Shown here: positions 52,022 through 60,371 of the stretch, piece by piece | How positions within the stretch are numbered: the stretch's first letter is position 1 | How the letters are laid out: each line of letters begins with the position of its first letter | Assembly: GCA_902597875.1 (NCBI GenBank) | Contig: CACJZK010000005.1 | Location: 1 to 64,000 of the forward strand | DNA length: 64,000 nucleotides | Source: an uncultured Pelagibacteraceae bacterium | GTDB taxonomy: Bacteria > Pseudomonadota > Alphaproteobacteria > Pelagibacterales > Pelagibacteraceae | Direction: 5' to 3' | Made by a program: the position numbers and the translations under genes | The notes under the pieces: model-generated | Seen by the model: only the letters and a program-made list of their open reading frames with translations | Databases searched by the model: none | Told to the model about the DNA's origin: nothing

Positions 52022-52430
52022 AATTTTGGCTAAATATTTTAAAGATCTTAAATTTGCTATACCCAGTTCTAAAGTATTTTTTTTGTTGTCAAAAAATATA
52101 TCCAATTATAAAATAAAAATAGATATTAAAAGCAAGCAAATAAAAGAAAAAGTTATAGAAGTTGAAACCAAACTTTCGTTAAATCCAACAAAAGATGATT
52201 TCGAAAAAATTGATGTAAAAATTACTCATGCTACAATTGTTGAGCTGCAAGGAGACATAACCAATAAAAAACAATTAGAGGAAATTATACTTATTAAAGT
52301 ACCTGAAGAAATTTACTCTGAAATCAGGCAGGTATTCGTTTTTTTGTTTGAGAAATCAGGCTACAAAGAAATTAAAATTGATAAAACCGTTGACTTTAAA
52401 AAGTTATATTCTCAAAAAATTATTCAATAA
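52011..52430 (+). CDS. secB: Protein-export chaperone SecB
   Basis: A 139-residue SecB. The familiar pattern runs KYFKDLKFAIPSS, then EVETKLSLNPTKDDFEKIDVKITHATIVE, but the conserved C-terminal region is shortened and less typical than E. coli SecB, lacking the P-H-C zinc-binding end used by SecA-docking. SecB keeps preproteins unfolded for export. It is next to dnaQ (convergent overlap of seven bases), where alphaproteobacterial secB normally lies. Call rests on fold-like pattern and position. Confidence 0.78.
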   Translation: MNYKILAKYFKDLKFAIPSSKVFFLLSKNISNYKIKIDIKSKQIKEKVIEVETKLSLNPTKDDFEKIDVKITHATIVELQGDITNKKQLEEIILIKVPEEIYSEIRQVFVFLFEKSGYKEIKIDKTVDFKKLYSQKIIQ

Positions 52431-53095
52431 AAATTTTTTTTTAATTCTTTTCTAAGGAAATCTTTGTGTTTTATTATTTCTTCCGGACTCGGTTTTATCA
52501 CTTTTTTACAATAATCAAATAACTCATTTTTTTGAATACTGATATTTTTTTCATCTTTGTCGTTTGAGAAAACAAGTTTAGGTTCTTTAACACCTAAGAG
52601 GTTAATATAAACTTCTCTTAATAGTTCACAATCGAGTAAAGCATTATGTTTAATTCTCCTAGACAGGTCTATATTAAATCTTTTGCACAAAGCATCTAAA
52701 GAGTTGGATGCTCCTGGGTATTTTTCTCTGGCTATTTCTAAGCTATCAATTACTTGTTCTTTTTTAATTTCATTTCTTTTTACTAATCTCAATTCATTAT
52801 TAATAAAACCAAGATCAAAAGAAGCGTTATGAATTATGATTTTTTTATTTTGGACAAATTTAACAAACTCATTTGCGATTTTTTCGAATTTTTCTTTTGT
52901 TTTTAAAAATTTATAGTCAAAACCATGAATTTTAAAAGCTTCTTCAGGTACTTCTCTTTCAGGGTTTATCAATTTGTGAAAAACATTTTTTGTAGGAATT
53001 AGGCTTTTCGTTTCTATGCATGCAATTTCTACGATCCTGTGATTATCTTTAAAAGATAAACCTGTAGTCTCAGTATCCAAAAAAATTTCATTCAT
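52424..53095 (-). CDS. dnaQ: DNA polymerase III epsilon subunit (proofreading exonuclease)
   Basis: A 223-residue DEDDh 3'-5' exonuclease. The catalytic residues are Asp7 and Glu9 (LDTETTG), Asp94 (HNASFDLGF), His150 and Asp155 (HNALLDCELL). It removes mismatched ends during replication by polymerase III. A C-terminal tail (about residues 170-223) should bind the alpha subunit. It overlaps coaE by eight bases and belongs to the ppsR-maf-aroE-coaE-dnaQ run beside the putative origin. Confidence 0.93.
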   Translation of the reverse strand: MNEIFLDTETTGLSFKDNHRIVEIACIETKSLIPTKNVFHKLINPEREVPEEAFKIHGFDYKFLKTKEKFEKIANEFVKFVQNKKIIIHNASFDLGFINNELRLVKRNEIKKEQVIDSLEIAREKYPGASNSLDALCKRFNIDLSRRIKHNALLDCELLREVYINLLGVKEPKLVFSNDKDEKNISIQKNELFDYCKKVIKPSPEEIIKHKDFLRKELKKNFY

Positions 53096-53654
53096 ATTTT
53101 TTTATAAATATTTTAGTTTTTTTATTTAACATTTTAAACGAACCATTATTATAGATCACATAATCACTTTTTTTTAATTTTTTTATTGGTGAAATTTGCC
53201 TTTTATCTAAAATTGTGAATATCTTTTTGCTGCCTCCCTTTTTTAAATATCTCCTCATTCTTAAATTCCGTTTAGCACTTACAAATAGAATAATGTTGAA
53301 TTTTTTTATAAGTTTGCTCTCAATCAATAATGGAATATCAAAAATTAATATTTTTTTTCTTTTTTTCGTTTTAATAAAAAAATTTATTTCTTTTTTAACA
53401 AAAGGATGGATGTTTTTTTCTAATTCTTTTAATTTTTTGGTTTTTTTCTTTAAAATTTCTCTTATATCTTTTTTAAGATTTTTTGAATTCATTATGTTGA
53501 ATTTTTTTTTAATGTTTTTTATAAAAACTCTTTTTTTATAAAGATTGGAAACAATTTTATCTGCATCGAATATGGGGTATTTTCTTTTCGAAATAAGTTT
53601 TACAACTGTAGACTTACCTGAGGCAAGTGAGCCTGTGACACCTATTTTAATCAT
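53088..53654 (-). CDS. coaE: Dephospho-CoA kinase
   Basis: A 188-residue P-loop kinase that makes coenzyme A from dephospho-CoA. The P-loop is GSLASGKST (8-16), and the DIPLLIES segment and KRNLRMRRYLKKGG lid are typical. The middle and C-terminal parts are extremely Lys-rich, reflecting AT bias. It overlaps aroE by eight bases and dnaQ by eight. PanB in this window feeds the same pathway. Confidence 0.92.
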   Translation of the reverse strand: MIKIGVTGSLASGKSTVVKLISKRKYPIFDADKIVSNLYKKRVFIKNIKKKFNIMNSKNLKKDIREILKKKTKKLKELEKNIHPFVKKEINFFIKTKKRKKILIFDIPLLIESKLIKKFNIILFVSAKRNLRMRRYLKKGGSKKIFTILDKRQISPIKKLKKSDYVIYNNGSFKMLNKKTKIFIKKYE

Positions 53655-54444
53655 TGTTTAGTAGTTTTAAAACTTTTTCATTAACTGTTGGTTTAACTCC
53701 ATGCCAAATTTCAAAGGCAAGTTTTGCTTGATAAATAAACATAATTTTTCCATTCTCTACATTGTTTCCGTTTTTTTTTGCATCTTTTAGAAATTTTGTT
53801 TCAGCGGGGTTGTAGATAACATCATAAAACAATTTATTCTTTCCAAATCCCTTAATATTTATATTTATATTATCATCTGGTTTTAAACCGAGACTTGTCG
53901 CGTTTATGATAAGATCAGAGTCAACTGTTTCTCCCCAATTTACAATATTTATATTTTTATCAATTTTTTTAAGCTCCTCTGCTTTTTCTTTAGTTCTGTT
54001 CGATAAATAAATTTTTGATGTCCCTGATGCTTTAAGAGCTAAAATAATTGATGGAACAACACCGCCAGCGCCCAAGATAAATATTTTCTTATTTTTTGTT
54101 TCATAGTTAATGTGCTTTAAACTTAATTCAAAGCCTCCTATATCTGTATTGTCCCCTATTACTGCATCACCTTCTTTAAATATAGTATTTACAGACTGGG
54201 TTAAAATTGCTTTAGGTGTTTGTTGATCTAAAAGAGAAATAACTTCTTTCTTAAAGGGTACCGTAACATTAATGCCTTGAATCTTTTCTTCCCTTACATC
54301 TTTAATTATATTTTTTAAATCCTCTTTTTTTAAAAGTTTTTTTTCATAAATCGCATTTATTTTATTTTCTTTTATCCAATAATTATGAAGTTTTGGTGAA
54401 AGTGAGTGTTCTATTGGATTACCAATAACTAAAAATTTTTTCAT
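53647..54444 (-). CDS. aroE: Shikimate dehydrogenase
   Basis: A 265-residue NADP-dependent enzyme that reduces 3-dehydroshikimate. Substrate residues are in HSLSPKLHN, and the catalytic Lys65 (NVTVPFKKE) and Asp101 (GDNTD) pair is present. The nucleotide loop is ILGAGGVVPSI and the closing segment is EIWHGVKP. It overlaps maf and coaE by a few bases each. Confidence 0.94.
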   Translation of the reverse strand: MKKFLVIGNPIEHSLSPKLHNYWIKENKINAIYEKKLLKKEDLKNIIKDVREEKIQGINVTVPFKKEVISLLDQQTPKAILTQSVNTIFKEGDAVIGDNTDIGGFELSLKHINYETKNKKIFILGAGGVVPSIILALKASGTSKIYLSNRTKEKAEELKKIDKNINIVNWGETVDSDLIINATSLGLKPDDNININIKGFGKNKLFYDVIYNPAETKFLKDAKKNGNNVENGKIMFIYQAKLAFEIWHGVKPTVNEKVLKLLNND

Positions 54445-55022
54445 TTTAATTTATCTAAATATTCTTTTATTTTAACTACTGGCAAGCCCATAATAGAATT
54501 CTCATCTCCCTCTATTTTTGAAAAAAGAGATCTGCCATCAGCTTCGATTTGGTAAACCCCATAAGCATACAATTCTTTATCTTTTATCTTTGATAAGTAT
54601 AATTTAATTTCGTCCAAATTAAGTTGCTTCATAGTTAAAGTGGAAGCATCTGTATGATGCCATATCATAGATCCATTTTTGGATATACAAACAGAACTGA
54701 TTAGCTGATGTTTTTGACCATTTAATTTTTTAAGTATTTCTAAAGCTTCTTGCCTGCTCTTGGGTTTTGAAATTAGCTCTTTATTTAAATCTATTACGCT
54801 ATCAGCCCCCAAAACTAGTCTGTCTTGGTTTTGTTTGCTTACTTTGTTTGCTTTGAGCTCTGCTAAATTTTTAGATATCAATTCTGGTGTTGCTCCTTCG
54901 TTTATTAATGATTCCTTAAACATATCTTCGTCTATGTTAGAAGGTATAACTTCGCAACTAATTTTATTTGCAATAAGTATTTTTCTTCTTACCCCACTTT
55001 TTGATGCTAGAATAATATTCAT
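54441..55022 (-). CDS. Maf-family nucleotide pyrophosphatase
   Basis: A 193-residue Maf protein: IILASKSGVRRKILIANKI, LVLGADSVIDLN, SKPKSRQEAL and AYGVYQIEADG-SLFSKIEGDENSIMGLPV. Such enzymes hydrolyse modified or canonical nucleoside triphosphates such as dTTP or UTP, and help cell division. Only one maf gene is seen here. It overlaps aroE by four bases and ppsR by four. Confidence 0.93.
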   Translation of the reverse strand: MNIILASKSGVRRKILIANKISCEVIPSNIDEDMFKESLINEGATPELISKNLAELKANKVSKQNQDRLVLGADSVIDLNKELISKPKSRQEALEILKKLNGQKHQLISSVCISKNGSMIWHHTDASTLTMKQLNLDEIKLYLSKIKDKELYAYGVYQIEADGRSLFSKIEGDENSIMGLPVVKIKEYLDKLK

Positions 55023-55840
55023 TTGTTTTTTTGTATGTCATATATTTTTAAAATGGATGCGGCTGTTTCTTCGATCGATTTTCTTGTAACATCAATGATA
55101 GGCCAGCCGTGTTTCTTAAAAATCTTTTTGGAGTCTTCAATTTCATTTTTAATAAATTCTAAATCTGTATAATTTGATAATTTTCTCTCATTCATTATGT
55201 TAACTCTGTTTCTTCTTATATCAGATAGTCTTGTGGGGTCAGCATATAAACCAACAACACAGGCTTTAATTTTTTCCAATTTTAATTTTTCTGGAATTTC
55301 TTGATTCAGAACTAGGGGTATGTTCATAGTTTTGTATCCTCTATTAGCAAGATATATAGATGTGGGAGTTTTTCCGGTCCTGCTCACTCCCAAGAGAACA
55401 ATATCCGATTTTTCAATATCCTCGGTTTTTTTTCCGTCGTCGTGAGACATGGTAAATTGTATAGCTTCTATTCTATTATAGTAGTCAGCGTCTAACACAT
55501 GTTGTGCACTTGGTTTGTGAGAAGCTTTTTGATTTAAAAGTTTAGAAAATGTTAAGATTAGATTTCCTAGAATTCCAAAACAAGGAATATTTTTTTCACC
55601 AGCTTTGTCACTTAAATATTTTGCTAATTTTGTCTCGACTATTGTATAGAGGATAATTGAGTTTTTTATCTCCTCACTTTCTTTCAGAATTTTATTTACC
55701 TGCTGCTCTGTTCTAACAAACACAAATTCTTTTTTATTATAATCAAAATTTGCAAATTGAGACTTTAGAGAGAGGAAAATCCTGTCAAGGGTCTCACCGG
55801 TTGAATCTGATATAAGATATACATTGTATTTTTCGGTCAT
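55019..55840 (-). CDS. ppsR: Pyruvate,phosphate dikinase / PEP synthase regulatory protein (DUF299)
   Basis: A 273-residue PPDK/PEPS regulatory protein, a bifunctional kinase and pyrophosphorylase. The P-loop is GVSRTGKT (151-158). LISDSTGETLDRI and YNRIEAIQFTMSHDDG (121-136) are conserved. It phosphorylates and dephosphorylates a Thr of PPDK or PEP synthase in response to ADP/phosphate. It is the first gene of the minus-strand run beginning at the putative origin, and corresponds to the gene called RP001 in Rickettsia. Confidence 0.92.
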   Translation of the reverse strand: MTEKYNVYLISDSTGETLDRIFLSLKSQFANFDYNKKEFVFVRTEQQVNKILKESEEIKNSIILYTIVETKLAKYLSDKAGEKNIPCFGILGNLILTFSKLLNQKASHKPSAQHVLDADYYNRIEAIQFTMSHDDGKKTEDIEKSDIVLLGVSRTGKTPTSIYLANRGYKTMNIPLVLNQEIPEKLKLEKIKACVVGLYADPTRLSDIRRNRVNIMNERKLSNYTDLEFIKNEIEDSKKIFKKHGWPIIDVTRKSIEETAASILKIYDIQKNK

Positions 55841-56120
55841 AAGTATGTTGATATTTTAATTATAACTTTTTTTTATACATTTTTTTTTTATTAATAAAAA
55901 AAACATTAACATTAATTAACAAACTTCTAACATTTTATTAAATCTTAATATAAAGCATAATTATTTTAATAGAGTGTGAATAATATTTATAAATCTTGAT
56001 AAATTTATAATTTTTGTGGTTTTTAATTAGAATAAAATGTGTAAAACCCTGTATAATTACTTATTTATCTAACTAACATGACCTATTACATATAATACCT
56101 ATAAATATATAATTATATTA
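55841..56120. other. Putative chromosomal replication origin (oriC) region
   Basis: The 280 bases between ppsR and hemE contain no gene and are the most AT-rich run in the window. From published work on Caulobacter crescentus and Rickettsia prowazekii, the origin lies between hemE and the DUF299 gene (RP001); the gene order here (dnaQ, coaE, aroE, maf, ppsR, gap, hemE) matches. Seen in the sequence: TGTGAATAA at 55975-55983, one mismatch from the DnaA box TGTGGATAA; TGTGTAAAA at 56038-56046 with two mismatches; a perfect 22-base palindrome at 55882-55903; and divergent gene direction on both sides. No canonical DnaA box cluster is visible. Confidence 0.6.
55882..55903. repeat. 22-base perfect palindrome in the ppsR-hemE gap
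   Basis: Eight T residues, ATTAAT and eight A residues form a perfect inverted repeat with no loop. It is 41 bases from the ppsR start. It could be an easily melted DNA-unwinding element of the origin or a protein-binding palindrome. Homopolymer tracts of this kind can also arise by chance in very AT-rich DNA. Confidence 0.5.
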
Positions 56121-57128
56121 ATGAGTAAAATAACTAATTGTTTAATAAATAAAGATACATCTTGTATTCCTATATGGTTTATGAGACAAGCAGGACGATA
56201 CCTCCCTGAATTTAGAGAAATAAGATCAAAAAATCCAGATTTTATTAAATTATGTCTCAATAGTGATTTAAGCTCTGAAATAACTTTACAACCATTAGAT
56301 CGATTTGATTTAGACGCAGCAATAATTTTTTCTGATATTCTAATGGTGCCATTTGGCCTGGGACAAAAAGTTGAGTTTATCAAAGGTAAAGGGCCAAAAT
56401 TATCCGAATTTAATATGAAAGCTTTTTTAGACAATGATGAAAGTAATTTTACAAAAAGACTTAACCCTGTTTATCAAGCTATAAGAAATACAAGAAAAAA
56501 ATTAAGTAAAGAAAAGAGTTTAATTTCATTTATTGGAGCACCATGGACGTTAATAGTTTATATGATGGGATTAAGACAAGATAAAAAAAATATTAATTTA
56601 GAAAATATAAAAAAAGATTTTGAAAAAGACCTAATACTTGAAAAACTTAATAAATTTCTTTGCCTCCATATAAAAAATCAAATGAACGCGGGTGCAGATG
56701 TTGTACAAATTTTTGACTCTTGGGCTGGAATTATCCCAGACAATGAAATAAATGATTATTGTTTTACTCCTAATAAAAAACTAGTTGATTTTTGCAAAGA
56801 GATAAATTTGCCTGTCATTAGTTTTCCAAAAGGCATCGGGGAAAAATATAAAAAATTTTTAGAAATTGTAAGACCTGATGGTATTAACATTGATTACGAT
56901 ATAGATCCGAAATGGGCAAAAGATAATCTAAAAAATGTTTGTCTTCAAGGAGGTATGGATCCTAAAATTTTATTTGAAGATGAAAAGAAGATTAATTTTG
57001 AAGTTGACAAATACTTAGACAATTTTCGAAACACGCCTTATATATTTAATCTTGGACACGGTCTTTTGCCAGAAACAAATCCAGATACACTTGCAAAAAT
57101 AATAAATAGAGTTAAATCTTACAAATGA
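56121..57128 (+). CDS. hemE: Uroporphyrinogen decarboxylase
   Basis: A 335-residue enzyme removing four carboxyls from uroporphyrinogen III. Signature segments are IPIWFMRQAGRYLPEFRE, DAAIIFSDILMVP-GLG, GAPWTLIVYMMG, FDSWAG and NLGHGLLPETNPD. The substrate-binding Asp is in IIFSDILM. It is the first gene to the right of the putative origin. The start is followed by hemH with a four-base overlap. An in-frame upstream ORF start is not needed. Confidence 0.95.
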   Translation: MSKITNCLINKDTSCIPIWFMRQAGRYLPEFREIRSKNPDFIKLCLNSDLSSEITLQPLDRFDLDAAIIFSDILMVPFGLGQKVEFIKGKGPKLSEFNMKAFLDNDESNFTKRLNPVYQAIRNTRKKLSKEKSLISFIGAPWTLIVYMMGLRQDKKNINLENIKKDFEKDLILEKLNKFLCLHIKNQMNAGADVVQIFDSWAGIIPDNEINDYCFTPNKKLVDFCKEINLPVISFPKGIGEKYKKFLEIVRPDGINIDYDIDPKWAKDNLKNVCLQGGMDPKILFEDEKKINFEVDKYLDNFRNTPYIFNLGHGLLPETNPDTLAKIINRVKSYK

Positions 57129-58120
57129 ACAACGATCACCCTAAAGTAAAGTTTGGTAAGACAGGTGTTCTTTTAGTAAACCTTGGCACCCCAGATTCCA
57201 CAAGTTGGCTTGATATACGAAAATACTTAAAAGAATTTTTGTCAGATCGGAGAGTAATAGAGGTAAACCCAATAATTTGGCAAATAATTCTAAATCTAAT
57301 AATCTTAAATATCAGACCTTCTAAGACTGCTGAGGCATATAAAAAAATATGGATGAAAAAAGAAAACATGTCACCTCTCAGATATTATACAATCATGCAA
57401 ACAAAAAAATTAATCGATAAAATAGGTTCAGATAAAGTTATAGTTGATTACGCTATGAGATATGGCAATCCAAGCATATACAGCAAAGTTAGAAAATTAC
57501 AATCTGCAGGTTGCGAGAACATGGTAGTTTTACCTTTGTATCCCCAGTATGCAGCTGCAACGACCGCAACAGTTTGTGACGAAGTTTATAGAAGTTTAAT
57601 GAAAATGAGATGGCAACCAAGCTTACAAATAATTCCTCATTATGAGTCAGAGCCTTTATATATTGAAGCTCTTACCAAAAGTATCCAAAAAAAATTATCA
57701 GAGATAACCTGGAAGCCTGATTTGATATTAGTTTCTTATCACGGAATCCCAAAAAAATATTTTGAAAAAGGAGATCCCTATCAATGTTATTGTCAAAAAA
57801 CTTCAAGACTTTTAACTGAAAAATTTAATCAAAATATTAAAATTAAAACAACTTTTCAATCAAGGTTTGGACCTCAAGAATGGTTACAGCCTTACACAGA
57901 CAAAACTTTAGAAAAATTACCAGAGGAAGGAGTAAAAAATATATTAGTTATTTGTCCTGGCTTTGCATCTGATTGTGTAGAAACTTTGGAGGAAATTTTA
58001 ATACAAGGCAAAGAAAGCTTTTTTAATGCAGGTGGAGAAAATTTTGATTTGATCCCTTGTTTAAATGATAATGATGATCACATAAATTTGTTTAAACATC
58101 TACTAAGTAAATATATATAA
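57125..58120 (+). CDS. hemH: Ferrochelatase
   Basis: A 331-residue enzyme that inserts iron into protoporphyrin IX. Motifs are GVLLVNLGTPD, AMRYGNPSI, VLPLYPQYAAATTATVCDE, the metal-site His in LVSYHGIPKKY, and CPGFASDCVETLEEI with the conserved Glu. YQCYCQKTSRLL matches bacterial forms. It overlaps hemE by four bases and abuts hemJ, so haem steps are clustered here. Confidence 0.95.
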   Translation: MNNDHPKVKFGKTGVLLVNLGTPDSTSWLDIRKYLKEFLSDRRVIEVNPIIWQIILNLIILNIRPSKTAEAYKKIWMKKENMSPLRYYTIMQTKKLIDKIGSDKVIVDYAMRYGNPSIYSKVRKLQSAGCENMVVLPLYPQYAAATTATVCDEVYRSLMKMRWQPSLQIIPHYESEPLYIEALTKSIQKKLSEITWKPDLILVSYHGIPKKYFEKGDPYQCYCQKTSRLLTEKFNQNIKIKTTFQSRFGPQEWLQPYTDKTLEKLPEEGVKNILVICPGFASDCVETLEEILIQGKESFFNAGGENFDLIPCLNDNDDHINLFKHLLSKYI

Positions 58121-58555
58121 ATGAATGCATATTTAACTTTTAAAGCCCTACACTTAATCGCAGTGATATCTTGGATGGCAGGTTTACTATATCTTCCTAG
58201 GATATTTGTTTACCATTCGGAGACCAAAGATAATGCGGGACAAGATAATACATTTAAAATTATGGAAAGAAGACTTTTCTTCTACATAATGAATCCCGCT
58301 ATGATTTTATCTTGGATTTTTGGTTTTCTTTTAATTCACTTAACCGGCTTGCAGAGTCTTTCTGATCTATGGTTACAATTAAAGTTAATTTTTGTTATTA
58401 TTTTGAGCATTTATCACTTTTTCTTGCTCAATTGTTTACGAAAATTTGAAGTTAACGAAAATAGTTACTCGCCTAGATTTTATCGAATATTCAACGAAGT
58501 GCCCACTATTTTGCTTATTATCATAGTATTTCTTGTTGTATTTAAGCCATTATAG
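58121..58555 (+). CDS. hemJ: Protoporphyrinogen oxidase HemJ (UPF0093)
   Basis: A 144-residue membrane protein with four spans: KALHLIAVISWMAGLLYLPRIFVYH, ERRLFFYIMNPAM and RIFNEVPTILLIIIVFLV. The conserved His of KALHLI (residue 11) and Lys/Arg residues are present. HemJ oxidises protoporphyrinogen IX to protoporphyrin IX and is the form found in many Alphaproteobacteria, in place of HemG or HemY. It abuts hemH, which supports the call. Start directly after the hemH stop. Confidence 0.9.
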   Translation: MNAYLTFKALHLIAVISWMAGLLYLPRIFVYHSETKDNAGQDNTFKIMERRLFFYIMNPAMILSWIFGFLLIHLTGLQSLSDLWLQLKLIFVIILSIYHFFLLNCLRKFEVNENSYSPRFYRIFNEVPTILLIIIVFLVVFKPL

Positions 58556-58619
58556 GGCTTGAAATTATTATAAAAGAACTTATATTAAAATTACTTACCT
58601 AGTAAACAAACAATCAAAT

Positions 58620-59891
58620 ATGAACCTACAAGAACTTAAGAAAAAAAGCCCATCAGAGCTTATTGCAGAAGCTGAGAAATTAGGAATAGAAAACCCCAGC
58701 ACACTGAGAAAGCAAGAAATATTATTTGCTATATTAAAAAAATTAGCAGAAAAAAATGAGCAAATAACAGGCGCGGGAGTACTAGAGGTTCTCCAAGATG
58801 GCTTTGGTTTTTTGAGAGCTATAGAATCTAACTATTTACCAGGCCCAGACGATATTTACGTTAGCCCAAGCCAAATTAGAAGATTTGGTCTCAGAACAGG
58901 AGACTCAGTCGAAGGAGAAATAAGGGCTCCAAAAGATGCAGAAAGATACTTTGCACTATTGAAAGTAAACCAAATAAATTTTGAGAATCCTGAAAAAGGA
59001 AGAAACAAGATAGCCTTTGATAATTTAACTCCTCTTTACCCAAACAAACAGTTAAAGATGGAAATTGAAAAAAACGAAATAGAAAAAAAACCAGATCAAA
59101 CTGCAAGATTAATTGATCTAGTTAGTCCAATTGGAAAAGGTCAAAGATCTCTAATTATCTCTCCTCCTAAAGCAGGTAAAACAATTATTCTTCAAAACAT
59201 TGCGGACTCAATAGCTAAAAATCATCCTGAATGCTATTTAATGGTTTTGCTTATAGATGAACGTCCTGAAGAAGTAACTGACATGCAGCGTTCAGTTAAA
59301 GGTGAAGTAATTAGTTCAACTTTCGATGAACCAGCCTCAAGGCACGTTGCAGTAGCCGAAATGGTTATCGAAAAAGCAAAAAGATTAACCGAACATAAAA
59401 AAGATGTGATTATTCTTTTAGACTCTATAACGAGACTCGGAAGAGCTTACAATGCTGTAGTGCCTAGTTCAGGAAAGGTTTTAACTGGAGGTGTTGATGC
59501 TAATGCTCTTCAGAGGCCAAAAAGATTTTTTGGAGCCGCAAGAAACATAGAACAAGGAGGTTCCTTGACGATTATTTCTACAGCTTTAATTGACACTGGT
59601 AGCAGAATGGACGAGGTAATCTTTGAAGAATTTAAAGGCACAGGTAATTCCGAATTAATTTTAGATAGAAAAATTGCAGATAAAAGAATTTATCCTGCGA
59701 TTGATATAACTCGTTCGGGAACAAGAAGAGAGGAACTTTTATTTAAAAAAGAAGACTTAACTAAAGTAAACGTTCTAAGAAGAATTATTAGTCCTATGGG
59801 TACGATGGACGGAATAGAATTTTTAATGTCTAAGCTTAAAAACACTAAAAATAACGCTGATTTCTTTGTTTCGATGAATAAACCTAGCTAG
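58620..59891 (+). CDS. rho: Transcription termination factor Rho
   Basis: A 423-residue Rho. The N-terminal RNA-binding part has [35 protein letters not shown]; the motor part has Walker A PPKAGKT (Lys187) and Walker [17 protein letters not shown], with a Q-loop segment [22 protein letters not shown]. It ends RNA synthesis at Rho sites and is a hexameric helicase. It lies 64 bases after hemJ and overlaps the convergent ogt-like gene by eight bases. Length is the usual 420. Confidence 0.96.
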   Translation: MNLQELKKKSPSELIAEAEKLGIENPSTLRKQEILFAILKKLAEKNEQITGAGVLEVLQDGFGFLRAIESNYLPGPDDIYVSPSQIRRFGLRTGDSVEGEIRAPKDAERYFALLKVNQINFENPEKGRNKIAFDNLTPLYPNKQLKMEIEKNEIEKKPDQTARLIDLVSPIGKGQRSLIISPPKAGKTIILQNIADSIAKNHPECYLMVLLIDERPEEVTDMQRSVKGEVISSTFDEPASRHVAVAEMVIEKAKRLTEHKKDVIILLDSITRLGRAYNAVVPSSGKVLTGGVDANALQRPKRFFGAARNIEQGGSLTIISTALIDTGSRMDEVIFEEFKGTGNSELILDRKIADKRIYPAIDITRSGTRREELLFKKEDLTKVNVLRRIISPMGTMDGIEFLMSKLKNTKNNADFFVSMNKPS

Positions 59892-60336
59892 TTTTTTCAA
59901 ATTTTAATAATCTTTCCTTTAATTTAACCCCTTCTACTGCAGAAAATCCTCCTAAGGATCCATCTGACTTAATTACCCTATGACAAGGAACAATCAGGAC
60001 AAGTTTGTTTTCTCCACAAACCCTACCTACATATCTAGGTGACATTTTTAATTTTTTGGCGATATTTCCATAACTTTTTGTTTTACCTTTTGGAATTTTT
60101 TTTAATTCGCTCCATATTTTTTTTTGCATTGTGCTACCTATAATTTTAATTGGTGCTTTCAAAGTTTTTATGTTCCCTTGAAAATAAGCTAAAAAATATC
60201 TTTGGAGATTTTTTAAATTTTTAGAAAATACACCAGTATTTTTAGCCTTAATAAATTGAATTTGAGTTATTTTTTGGTTGATTTCTGTAGCTGAAATCCA
60301 GCCAAACTTAGTATTAAAAGAAATAGTATTTTTCAT
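59884..60336 (-). CDS. ogt: Methylated-DNA--protein-cysteine methyltransferase
   Basis: A 150-residue DNA repair protein that takes O6-methyl groups from guanine onto its own cysteine. The active site [16 protein letters not shown] has the acceptor Cys and the usual helix-turn-helix before it ([40 protein letters not shown]). There is no AraC-type Ada domain. Transcribed between rho and mnmE in the opposite direction; overlap with rho is eight bases. Confidence 0.93.
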   Translation of the reverse strand: MKNTISFNTKFGWISATEINQKITQIQFIKAKNTGVFSKNLKNLQRYFLAYFQGNIKTLKAPIKIIGSTMQKKIWSELKKIPKGKTKSYGNIAKKLKMSPRYVGRVCGENKLVLIVPCHRVIKSDGSLGGFSAVEGVKLKERLLKFEKTS

Positions 60337-60371
60337 ATATTCTATGCTATTGAAAAATTAAAAAAAAACAA

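Noticed and set aside
55841-56120. CtrA-type TTAA-N7-TTAA sites in the origin gap
   Set aside because: TTAA occurs several times, but I found no pair with exactly seven bases between, so no CtrA site is claimed.
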